Positions 34,941 to 44,690 of a stretch of DNA of 64,000 nt are shown here, one piece after another; the first letter of the stretch is position 1; each line of letters opens with the position of its first letter. Location of the stretch: assembly GCA_030068075.1 (NCBI GenBank), contig CM057842.1, forward strand, positions 44,726,659-44,790,658, in the 5' to 3' direction. The position numbers were made by a program, and so were the translations under genes. The stretch is from Paguma larvata. Lineage: Eukaryota; Chordata; Mammalia; Carnivora; Viverridae. The notes below the pieces were generated by a model. The model saw only the letters and a list, made by a program, of their open reading frames with translations. It ran no database searches and was not told the DNA's origin.

Positions 34941-37199
34941 TTCGATTACTATTTACTATAGCATAATTTATAGAAAGGAAGTCCTCAGGAAGTGGTGAAC
35001 TTTCAGTTAACCGCAGGTACAGGAAGAGAACCCCACAGGTAGCCTTTGGGAGCCTTGGTAGCCAGTGCTGTCACTCTGACACCTGGAGAGAGCATCTGTT
35101 CAATCTGAAAAGGTCAAGTTGGAGATGTCCCCTCAAGTCCCCAAGACTCCCAAGGCCAAGTCTGACATCCTTTTGTTTCCGAGACAGAGTGAAAAGAGAG
35201 AAATTTGACTCCATGGAGGAATTTCCATCAGCCTCTGGAAGCTCAAGCACTGAGCTCTGTTCGGCAGTCACATTCTTCAAATTCTGGGACTCAGAGAATT
35301 TAATTCATTTCACAGCAGATAAGTGACCATGCAGAGAGAACCTCATGGTGGTTGGGTCATGTCATACTAGGCAGTGAAATGGAAAAACTCATTCTCTGGA
35401 TTCCCTCCAGGCCCAGTACAAGAGCTTCTAGAAGGTGGACCAACCTCAGCATGGAAATGCTTTCCTGTGGGGCAGGATCAAGGTCTGGAAGCTGTCCCAG
35501 TGGTGCTGTGGACTGCTGCCCCCAGACTGTCCCTGCTCCTGACAGGCTCCATCCGGGATCACATCTCCCTCTGCTTCCTGCCACTCCCCATTCTTTTAGT
35601 TAAGTTGCCTCTAAAGGGCTTCTTCCTTCTCAAAGGCCTTGTGTTCCTGTAGGTGCAGGCTGGCTGGCTCCGTGTTCTGGGGTACAAAGTCTGTCTTTGG
35701 CCCCCAAGTCTCTGAACTCTGGGGAAGATGGCTTTTCAATAAGCTCATTCTCGTGCCTTCCCTAGTGTGTGTCCAGCACATGGGGAAGGCCTGTATCTCC
35801 CGTTCTGCTCCCAGGAGCCCCTGCCTGCAATGTAATAAAGACTGTGACCTCTTGCACCTGAAGAAAGGAGTGTCCACCCACCCCTTCCTGCACAGTGCCT
35901 GCCTGTTCCTAGAATAGCTACCACTGTCTGCTAGTCTCAGACTTCAGAGTGCCGCTTATTTCAGAAGCTGGGTGGGCTTGTCATAAACCATCTTCCATTT
36001 ATTTGCAAGAACCTGAGTGGCCATAGTGGGTGTCTGCCAGGCAATACCTTATTATTTTCGAGCAGTCTGAAAGGATGTTTTCATCATTATTTTAAACTAA
36101 GACCTCAGTTCTTTAGAATCTCTACAGCTGAAGTACCCTAAGGAGGGCCAGCTGTAGCCACCTACCTGACAGTTACCTGAGGGTAGGAGTATGCACTCAG
36201 GCCATCGTGCCACCAGCCACAGCCCAGCGTGGTCATAAAGTGACTAACATGGACGGTCAGGAGACGGGGATTCTGTGTCCTTGGCAAGTCCCTTTCCCCC
36301 GTAGGCCTCAGTCTCCTTCTTTGTAAAGTGTGGAGGGCCAGACTGAAGTGGTGGTTTCTAAACAGTGTTCTCGGTAGCTCTGCCATTCCAAGGAGGCGTT
36401 CCAGTGGCAGAGAGAGGGTTCTTCCCACCCTGTTTCAAACTGAACAGTTCCACGTGTTTCTCCCTTCAACATGACGTCTTTCCCTTAGGTGTCTGGGGAG
36501 GGAAGGAGAATGGGATTTCTCTGCTGGGAACAGCACTGGAAATGGAAACTACTGGAATAGAGTGCTCCCTGCTTTAACATTCTGTGAATGGTATTTCTTG
36601 TGGTTCTTGTCTTGCAGTTTGGCTTCCAATAGCCGTGCCTAGCCCTCCACAACCACTGCCCTCCAGAGCTGCCGTGGAGGTGGCCACCGCCACTGCCACT
36701 TGCTCCCCTGCTCCAATCTCCGACATCTTTAAAGCTACTCCAAGTAGACCAGTTGTCTGTGATGTTGGGGGTGGTGCTCTGTGTCTGCCCTCCAAAGCAG
36801 CCTTCGTTTCCTCTGTGTTCCCTGTCCAACCCCTGGGACCGGGCTTCTGTGTGTTCCTTAGAAAGAAAGGATAGTAGAAAGGGCCCAGGACAGGGGAGCA
36901 GGGAGACCCTGACCTGTCCTGACCCAGCTCTTTGATCTATGGTGTAACGGTTTTATGAATGGTGATATCTGTCTTGGCAGTCTCCTAAAACGCTGACAAG
37001 ACAGCATGGTGGAGGGTCTTTGAGGTCACATGTGTTATGGAAACACATGGAGGGTAAAAAGAAAGGGCAGCAGGGAAGGCAGTGTCACAGATCCGTCTGC
37101 AGGGGGAGGTGGCCTCGGAGGGTAGCCCCTTCTCTGGGCAACTTTACCTAGTTCTCAAGCTTTCTGGGAACAAAGCCCATCTTCTTTCCATCTCCCCCT

Positions 37200-37720
37200 T
37201 TTCATTGTGACATAATTTATGGACTATAATATGCATAGATTGTAAGTGTACAGTTTGATCAGATTTGACAAACGATTATACCTCTATTCATTTTCTACGG
37301 CTGCTGTAACAAATTACTACAAACTTGGTGACTTAAAACAACCAGATTTTTTATCTCACAAGTTTGACATGAGATAACTGGGCTGAAATCCATGTGTTGG
37401 CAAGCCTGCATTGCTTTCTGGATTCTCCCGCAGAGATTCCATTTCCTTTCCTTTTCCAGTAGAGGCCTCCTGTATTCCTTGGGTCATGGCCCCTTCCTCC
37501 GTCCTCCCAGCCAGCAGTGCCAAATGGAGTCCTTCTGATATGGCCCCTGACTTCCTCTTCCACTTTTAAGGACCCTTGTGATTAGGTTGCCTCCCCTGAA
37601 TAATCTAGGATAATGTCCCTATTTTAAAGTCAGCTGATTAGCAACCTCAGTTCCATCTGCAACTCTGCAGCTTTGTTTCCCTTTGACCTGTAAGGTAACA
37701 TGTTCACAGATCCCAGTTAT
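37200..37720. repeat. Old dispersed repeat (tgctgtaacaaattac class)
   Basis: A short L1-like stretch (37200-37270) is followed by the familiar 'cggctgctgtaacaaattac', 'cttccacttttaaggaccct', 'tcagctgattagcaacctca' series. I recognise the family by wording but cannot name it surely. Confidence 0.6.
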
Positions 37721-38584
37721 TGTTGTGTTGTTGTTGTTGTTTCTACCACACCTTTCTGTCTACTACCAGCCTAAATAGGATTTCTTTCAGTCCATAAAGT
37801 TTTCTTGTTTCCCTTTAGTCTCCCCACTCACACTTGCCAGCCGCATCCACCGAAGGGTTACCTTAAACCTGCCAGGTGGGGTGCAGTGAAACCTTTGGAA
37901 AAGCAAAACAGTCTCTAAGTGGGCAGTGGAAAGTGGCATGTGGAAAGGCCCTGTTTCAAGAGCCTGAGGTCTGGGAAGCCGAGCACCTGCCTCCTCTGGT
38001 CTGAGGTCCCACCCACAGCTGAGGAAACAGTCCTGAGAGGGGGGTGTCTCCTTTCCCTCCCAAGCCCTCCAAATGGAGTATCACAGTTAAGAGGCTGAAC
38101 AAACAGGTCTTTGAACTGTGTGCAGGGCCCTGGGTCGCCAAGTCCAGACAACACTGGGCACCAGACAGAGACAGTGACCGCCTCCACGACCCTCTGAGGG
38201 CCCCTGTTCCTCAGCCCCCCATTTCTCCGGTGGCGCATCCTGCCTCTGTGGGGGAGGTATCTTAGTTCTTCTGCACTGCTGTCACTTTTCACTTCTCCTC
38301 TTACACAAGATAGCACTGCTTCCCTTCTGGAGACCAAGCTTCTTCCTTCCAGAGTATCTTTATTTAGCGTCTCAGCCAGGAGACCTTAAGTGACAGCTCT
38401 TGACTCTCACCAGCGTCTTGGCGAGGTTACATTTGTCACCGTGTGGGCATCTCAGGTGTGTGGTAAATCTTGATGCCCATTATCTTTTAGGGTCCCCCTG
38501 ATCTCTCAGAGAGAAGAAATAACTACCTCTGTAGGATTTTTGGTGAGGTAACGCACACGAAGTTTTACTCTGAGTTCCTAGCAC

Positions 38585-38790
38585 CTCATAAGCAGTTAGG
38601 AAATAGCGGCCCTTGTGCGTGTTACTGTGATTTTCTCAGTAGGTCTTCATAACCACTGTGAGGTACTGTTATCATGCCCCTTTTTCAGATGAGAAAATAT
38701 AGGTTTCAAAGATGTTGTTACTTTCTAAGGTGACACCAGCTCATGAGTGGTAGTGCTGAAACCCAAGCGTCTCTGACTCTGGAGACAGAA
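38585..38790 (-). repeat. MIR SINE relic
   Basis: 'cataaccactgtgaggtact', 'ttcagatgagaaaatatagg', 'ctcatgagtggtagtgctga' are reverse MIR words. Confidence 0.7.
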
Positions 38791-38859
38791 TGCTCACACT
38801 TGGCTGTCCTGCCCTAGCCACTGAAGGGGATGCCTTCACTCCGGGGTTTTCATGTTCTA

Positions 38860-39040
38860 ATGTGATGGCGGTACACAAATATGACACTCAGTGTGCACTG
38901 TGCTGGGCTCTTTGTGTGCACCATGGCAGCCCTTTCATGCGGATTCAGAGAGGCTGCGTAACTTGCCCATAGCTAGTGAGTGAGGGACCCAGGACTTGAA
39001 CCTAGGCGGTCTGACTGGAAAGCCTGCCCTCTAACCCTTT
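38860..39040 (-). repeat. MIR SINE relic, 3' part
   Basis: 'gtgcactgtgctgggctctt', 'aacttgcccatagctagtga' and 'cttgaacctaggcggtctga' are reverse MIR words. Confidence 0.6.
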
Positions 39041-40004
39041 CATTAAAGAATGTTTTCCTTCCTTTGAAACACTGGCCGCATTTCTCCTTTTGATACTTAA
39101 TAATAACCATGGTGGAGTATGCCTCCCATTTTAGCTTGATGGGCGGGTGCCTCAGAGACGAGGACTGCCCTGAATCATCTCTTCCACCTTCCAGGCACCA
39201 ACCTAGTTTCATTCTGGTTGTCTGTGCTTATTCATGCCTCCATACCCTAGTGTCTACTTCATTATTTTGTTGACCACATTCTGCTTATAAAGCTGCTTCA
39301 GATCCTTGAGAGACTAAGGACTGATATAAATAATGCAAAATAAATATACTGGCCATTGCAAAACATATATAGAAGTGTGTAATCCCCAGTCACTTGCCCT
39401 TCTCCCATTTCATAAGAGGCTTCCTTACCCAGACGCTATCAGTTGACATCTGTTGGGTTAACCGGCTAGACGTTAAGCAGTGTGGTTTGGAGCTGGCCAT
39501 CAGTCTGCACTGTGTTGCCCTGTTAAATATGACAGATGGCAGGCTTTAGTTATTTATTTATTTGCTTACCTACTTAAAGTGCATTTGTTTTTTCTGAGTG
39601 ACCAGATTGTCCAAAGGATGCTTTTTTAAGTTGCCTCCATGCAACGAAAAGATTAATGGGGTAGCAACTAAAGTTAATTGCCCTGAGCAGCCACCTTCTG
39701 GTGCACTCTTCCTGTGACCCCATGTGGGTGAGACGTTGGATTGGCTCATTTTGGTGGAAAATGTAGTCACCACATTTAGGTTGGTGGCTGTAGGTTGAAT
39801 TCTTAGTCCCCAGTCTTCTGTTGTTTGTGGATATATCCGCTCTCAAAGGAGTGAACAGTTAGAACTTGATTTTTCATATTTTGATAAATTCCATTTTGTA
39901 GAATTAATCTCTGTTGAGGATTCAGTTCTGATACAGCCACTGAATATAAGCAGGATCTGAATGGGAGGCTATAGTTAAAGGGGGCAGTGAAGTATTGGGT
40001 TGTG

Positions 40005-40330
40005 TTAATTCTTTCATCAGATAATTAGGAAGCTCCTTCTGTGTGCTGGGTCTCCTCTGGGTGCTCTGGAGACAGCTGTGAACCATAGAGGTGAGGCACC
40101 TGCCCTCTTGGAACTTACACTCTGCTTAACACATGGAGTAGGCAGGTAAAGCACAAATACAACAAATACCAGTTGCTAAGAAGAAAATAAAACAGGGCAT
40201 GGAAGAATAAGCAGTTGGCTGGGTTGCTGTTCATGGGGGATGATCAGGGATGGCTTCACTGAGGAGGTGATGTTACTGGGGATACAAAGAATGAGGGTAT
40301 CTAGCCACAGGAAGAGCCAGGCAAAGCAAG
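40005..40330. repeat. L2/MIR-class ancient repeat
   Basis: 'ctgtgtgctgggtctcctct', 'cctgccctcttggaacttac' and 'ggatggcttcactgaggagg' match the same mammal-wide repeat seen at 30525. Confidence 0.55.
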
Positions 40331-40572
40331 GAAGACCAAGGCGGTGGCACTGAGCGTTTGCCACAGTATTTGCCAGCATTCTCTTGGGTCAGTGCCATAA
40401 GGATAAATGGCTATTTTAGTAAAACATCGTTAGGGCAATTATTGAATTATTGTGTCTTTTCCTTGCCAGGCTGCCAATTTCATGGGGAGGGGGCAAGGCC
40501 CAGGCCTCTTTTTGCTCACCGTTGTTATCTTCTGTGATGGACAGTGTCCAACTCATGACAGGTGCACAGTAA

Positions 40573-40650
40573 ATACTGGATGGATGAACAGATGGATGCA
40601 GAGGTCCATGGATGAATGGGTAAACGGATGGAACAATGGATGGATAGATG
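40573..40650. repeat. Imperfect GGAT/GGATGAA tandem tract
   Basis: About 78 bases of degenerate GGATGAA- and GGAT-type units, more decayed than the tract at 44282. Confidence 0.7.
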
Positions 40651-42131
40651 AAATAGTAAGAAACCTATAAAAAGACTCAAGTGGTAAAGGCCAACAGAGG
40701 ACACTAAAGATTTGAGCTTGGTTCGAAGAATGTGGGAGTCTTAGTGGACTCAGTGACACTCAGAGTACAGCCAAGCAATAGGCAGGCAATGACTTATGCT
40801 GGCATTGGGAGTGGTTGGAGGGGAAAAGATAGAACCAGGGGACACAAGTAGGAAGGATGGATCTTTTGCTGTGTGTTGGAAACAACCAGAAGTAAAAAAG
40901 AACAGTGAAAGAGAGAGAGGAAAGAGCACAATCAAGAAGCACTTTGTAGGCAAATGAGACTGACATTTGTCAATGCACCATATGGGCTAGTGGCTAGAAG
41001 AAGGGTCATGGTGACTGCAGTTGCTTTGTGGCAGAGGGAAACATGGTGGCTTTTCCGGGGCCTGCTGGATCTGGCAGCAGGTGTGTGTTGGGAGGGGGTG
41101 AGAGATTGAGGAGTTAAGGGGTTTCAAAGGCTGGTAAGATTTTACTTTTTTCTAGGATTGCAAGCCTAGGTCTACCTTCTGTAGGGAAATGCCATCTTTC
41201 CAAATGGGGGAGGATATGAAATTGGCAGAAAGATCCAACTGAGAGAAGCAAATATATTGTTTGGAGCTTTGTTTTATTCCTCTGGAAATGACCGTATTGT
41301 ATTTTTATGTAAATAATTCACAACAGCGTGGTGTTTGCAAAGGGGTGAAAAACGAACACTCATAAATGAAGTTGAGACACCATATTGTGTTTTTATATCA
41401 ACAGTGTATATGATTGCTTGTAGTGGGTCCAAAAACAAATGTGCATCCAAAAGGCAAGCTACCTGTTAACTTTGAGCTTCTTCATCTAACCACTCTTTAC
41501 CTGTCCTTCCACACCAGATTTGAAAATCACCTTTTCCACAAAGATTTTGGGATCGCTCTGGCCCACTGTCCTCCTTGCCAGCTCTGAGCCTCTGTGATAT
41601 AACTGTCTGTGCAGCTCGTGGAAGACTTCTTACTTACACATTTTTGCCTTAGGGACTTGTTATCCTAACCTGGTATGGAACCCTATAGGGGCAGTTAGCA
41701 CACCTTGCTCACATGTGTATATTCACAGGGCTGTGCAAAGTGGAGGGGCTCATGGAAGTCCTTAAATACACGACTGGATCTACAATAATTACCAAAATAT
41801 TACATTATTTCCTTTGTTAATGAAGTTGTTTTGCAGGGGCTTGTCCTTAGTAGGCTGGAATCTCCCCAGCATCCCCTTAGCATGCTTACCAAGCTTATGT
41901 GACAGCTCCATCAAAGACATCCATGGCAGGTTGCTTTAAGGTCTCTGTTTAGAAAACCTCAGGTCATAATCCAGAGACCAATAGTGCATAGAACCATGTT
42001 TCACTTTAGTCTGAACTTAAAGTGTGAGGTTTTGTTGGCTGGCTCTGATCTCCATGAGGTTTTAGTGTCCTGAGTGCGATTCAATCACTGATCTGTCACA
42101 GTGTTGAAAATCCGTGGGTTTTCCTTGGCAG

Positions 42132-42312
42132 CACTCCTTTTTCTGCCGGTTAACAGAAGATAAGAAGTCGGAAAAATTCTTCAAGGTCTTCTATGACCGA
42201 ATGAAGGTGGCCCAGCAGGAAATCAAGGCAACAGTGACCGTGAACACCAGTGACTTGGGGAATAAAAAGAAAGATGATGAGATAGACAGGGATGCCCCGT
42301 CACGGAAAAAAG
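42132..42312 (+). CDS. ITPR1: ITPR1 exon with the caspase-site region
   Basis: This 181-base exon encodes [20 protein letters not shown] and continues to [17 protein letters not shown] plus one base of a split Ala codon (about residues 1840-1899). The acceptor is GGCAG|CAC and the donor is the strong G|GTAAGT. Helical regulatory-domain sequence is followed by a lysine- and aspartate-rich loop. The known caspase-3 cleavage site of IP3R1 is DEVD followed by Arg (about 1888-1891); here it reads DEID (42276-42287) because the Val codon is ATA. Cleavage there separates the channel from its regulatory part during apoptosis. It joins the [12 protein letters not shown] exon 1.4 kb downstream. Confidence 0.98.
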
Positions 42313-42479
42313 GTAAGTGCTTCCTTGCGCACAGCCCTCTCACCAACTGGAGTTCTAGACTCCAAACTGTATTCTTTCTGAGGCTTTCAGAAGAAGCACG
42401 CTGTTCTGGTTACGATCTAATTCTTCCTGAGTAACCTGAGCTGAATTGCTGTGCCTTGGTCATTCTTCTTGTGTAAAAA

Positions 42480-42513
42480 AAATATATATATATTAAATAA
42501 TATATATATATTT
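42480..42513. repeat. Perfect 16-bp AT inverted repeat
   Basis: Two 16-base arms of A and T only, with a 2-base AA loop. Prone to cruciform extrusion; 168 bases past the exon donor. Confidence 0.9.
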
Positions 42514-42819
42514 AAAAAATTAACATGCCACCTTCTTCTTGGTCACAGTCAGGGTTTTATTGGCAGGAAATCCATTTGTAATTTTCTCTATAATTTTCAG
42601 TTTAACGTTAGGGATAGTTAAAGAAGATACACAATTTAAAACTGGGTGTCTACCCTTTGTCAGCTAATTCTCCCTTATTTTCTAAAATATTTTAAAGTTT
42701 CTAGAGTTTTTTATTCATGATGTCACTTGAAAAGAAATAACACTTAGAAGTAGATGCACCAGGGTTAGAGTCAAATGGCCGTGAGCAGGTGACTTAGCCA
42801 CTCTGAGCCTCTTTTTTTA

Positions 42820-43042
42820 CGTTGAGAACTGGGTTTCTGAGCCACAGCACACTTGGCATTTGGAGAATTCGTTGCTGGAGGAGCTGTCCTGTGCACTGTA
42901 GGATGTTTAACAGCATATGTTGCTCTACCCAGTAGATTCCAGTGACTTGCCCCACCACCACCTGAAAGTGTTTCTAGATTTTTCTCATTGCCCTGGTGGG
43001 GATGGGGGCAAAAATCAGCCTTAGTTCATAACCACCGGTCTA
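42820..43042 (-). mobile_element. MER20-like hAT relic
   Basis: 'ctgtcctgtgcactgtagga', 'tgtttaacagcatatgttgc' and 'ctctacccagtagattccag' are reverse-strand MER20 words. Non-coding. Confidence 0.75.
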
Positions 43043-43059
43043 GAATGGGAATCAAGAGA

Positions 43060-43300
43060 AGAAGAAAGGCTACCATTTACTGAGTGCTTCCTATGAACCA
43101 GGTACCATTCAAAGTCCTTATTACATCCTTTACTTCACCTAGAACTGAAGTTTACACTGTAAAATAGATAGAATTGTTATCTCCTTTTACAGATGAGGAT
43201 ACCGAGGCACGGAGATTAACTTGTCCTTGTTAAGGCTTTGCAGCAAGTAGGCAGCAGAGTCCGGGTTTGAGCCCAGGCAGTCTGACTGCAGACTTCCCCC
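43060..43300 (-). repeat. MIR SINE, well preserved
   Basis: 'ccatttactgagtgcttcct', 'ttttacagatgaggataccg' and 'gggtttgagcccaggcagtc' give an almost complete reverse MIR. Confidence 0.8.
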
Positions 43301-43309
43301 TTCCTAAAG

Positions 43310-43465
43310 CTAATGGCTAGTTACCTCACAGGGTTACTCTGAGGATGAGATGAGATAATACACATCAGGTGCTTAACCACAGTGTCTCAGCACCCTGGGT
43401 AGAATTTACTGATCTTCTCCCCGTTTTACAGATGTGGACACTGAGGCCCAGAGCCATGTAGGTTT
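43310..43465. repeat. Two MIR fragments in opposite orientation
   Basis: Forward 'cctcacagggttactctgag' (43310-43390), then reverse 'ccgttttacagatgtggaca' (43395-43465). Rearranged or independent copies. Confidence 0.55.
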
Positions 43466-43729
43466 GTAAGGTTGACAAAGCTGACAGTAAGGCTTTTCCT
43501 CTAAAACACAGAGCAAGCATAGATGAAATGTCAGAGCCGTGAGCAAGTTGGCAAAGCTTGACTCAGTTTTAATCCTAAGGACTAAGAGAAGTGACTTTAT
43601 GGAGTGTTTTGCCAGCCTTGAAGATTTCTCGAGAATACCAGAACTTACATTTTTGAACCTCATCTTTCATGTAGTGAATAGTACTCCTGAGGAGCGAGCA
43701 GCATTGATCGTCTCACATTTGCATTCTAG

Positions 43730-43983
43730 CCAAAGAGCCCTCGACACAAATAACAGAAGAAGTCCGAGATCAGCTCCTGGAGGCCTCTGCTGCCACCAGG
43801 AAAGCCTTCACCACCTTCAGGAGGGAGGCCGACCCCGACGACCACTACCAGTCCGGGGAAGGTACCCAGGCCACGGCGGACAAGACCAAGGACGACCTGG
43901 AGATGAGTGCGGTCATCACCATCATGCAGCCCATTCTCCGTTTCCTGCAGCTCCTATGTGAAAACCACAACCGAGACCTGCAG
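43730..43983 (+). CDS. ITPR1: ITPR1 exon starting the RIH-associated domain
   Basis: This 254-base exon completes the split Ala codon, then reads [39 protein letters not shown] and ends [27 protein letters not shown] (about residues 1900-1984). The acceptor is a T-rich tract ending CTAG and the donor is CAG|GTGAGG. The last third is the first helix pair of the RIH-associated domain shared by IP3 and ryanodine receptors, which transmits ligand binding towards the pore. The middle is an acidic, charged loop. It is the longest exon in the window and visibly richer in G and C than its introns. It ends phase 0 and is followed by [13 protein letters not shown]. Confidence 0.98.
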
Positions 43984-44281
43984 GTGAGGGCTGGGCACTT
44001 GGAGTTGCACCTCCTTACAGCTGCCTGCAGCCTCAGATGTCTCAGCCCCTCTCCCTGCCACCAACTTCCTTGAGTTGAGGACCCAGAATGGTTCGGACAT
44101 CTGGGCCACCGAGGTGTTTTTCTCTGTCTTCCCCACCATCTCTGCAGGGACAGGAGCCAAATCTCTTGTTGACCCGTGTAGGTGCCTACTTCATGCATAT
44201 TTAAATGTGGGTATGTGCCTCTGCGTGTGTGCGCATGTGGTAACCTGCCCCTGTTTGCCACATAGGCGCACGGATAAAACT

Positions 44282-44336
44282 TGGATGGATGTATGGATGG
44301 ATGAATGGATGGATGGAAGGAAGGAAGGAAGGAAGA
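44282..44336. repeat. (GGAT)n/(GGAA)n compound microsatellite
   Basis: GGATGGAT units with interruptions turn into five GGAA units. Likely polymorphic. GGAA repeats are ETS-family binding words in general. Confidence 0.9.
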
Positions 44337-44524
44337 TTAAATATACAAGACTTAAAAAATCTGATACATGTAAAGTTTCAATTCAATTAGGCATTTATCA
44401 GTTGAATGAATGAAGTGGTCTTCTAGGGTTTTACACAAATAGGTGCTCAAATATATGTGTTGAACTGATTATTCAGAAATCTTTTGTTCACTTTTTTATT
44501 GTTGGAAAAAGAAAACAAGGGCCA

Positions 44525-44690
44525 AGTTTTATCAGGCACTTAGAATATCTTGGATGCTAAGTGTGGCTTATATCATTATACTCGTTTTTACAGATGAGGG
44601 AACTGAGGTTTGGGGGACATAGTTAGGGAGTGCAGAACTGGACTTGAACCCAGACCATCTGGGAGATGGTAGAGCTCATGTGGTCAACTA
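44525..44690 (-). repeat. MIR SINE relic
   Basis: 'ttacagatgagggaactgag' and 'ggacttgaacccagaccatc' are reverse MIR words. Confidence 0.75.

Larger units (their letters stand above)
12692..42131 (+). other. ITPR1: ITPR1 29.4-kb intron
   Basis: The protein is continuous across this intron (...NTTIQ to HSFFCRL...), so no constitutive exon is missing. By region: 13-16 kb a (TG)n repeat and L1 pieces; 16.6-17.3 kb an L1 3' end split by a SINE; 17.3-18.4 kb MIR and an old LTR-like repeat; 19.4-22.3 kb three felid SINEs; 22.8-25.4 kb a hAT relic, L2 and MIR; 26.3-28.5 kb relatively repeat-poor with a TATA-like word and an X-box; 28.5 kb a polypyrimidine tract; 30.5 kb an L2-type copy; 34-35 kb two MIRs; 37.2-37.7 kb an old dispersed repeat; 38.5-39.1 kb two MIRs; 40 kb an L2-type copy and a GGAT-type tract. 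No ORF resembles a known protein. In human a non-coding antisense gene (EGOT) is nested in an ITPR1 intron; this intron is a candidate for its counterpart, unproven here. Confidence 0.75.
42313..43729 (+). other. ITPR1: ITPR1 intron of 1.4 kb
   Basis: It contains an AT cruciform-type inverted repeat (42480-42513), a reverse MER20-like hAT relic (42820-43042) and MIR pieces (43060-43300 and 43310-43465). Repeat-derived DNA fills most of it. Confidence 0.75.

Noticed and set aside
36584..36874. 96-codon open frame as a protein-coding gene
   Set aside because: No family, no donor and an opposite-strand frame over the same bases. Mentioned only as a weak cryptic-exon idea.
40573..40650. CRISPR-like repeat array at the GGAT tract (also 44282-44336 and 48164-48271)
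   Set aside because: These are simple or minisatellite tandem repeats without spacers in a vertebrate intron.
12692..42131. Hidden constitutive ITPR1 exon in the long intron
   Set aside because: The protein joins exactly from TTIQ to HSFF as in the known receptor, so none is missing.
42114..42434. 106-codon open frame around the HSFF exon
   Set aside because: The true coding part is 42132-42312; the rest is intron on both sides.
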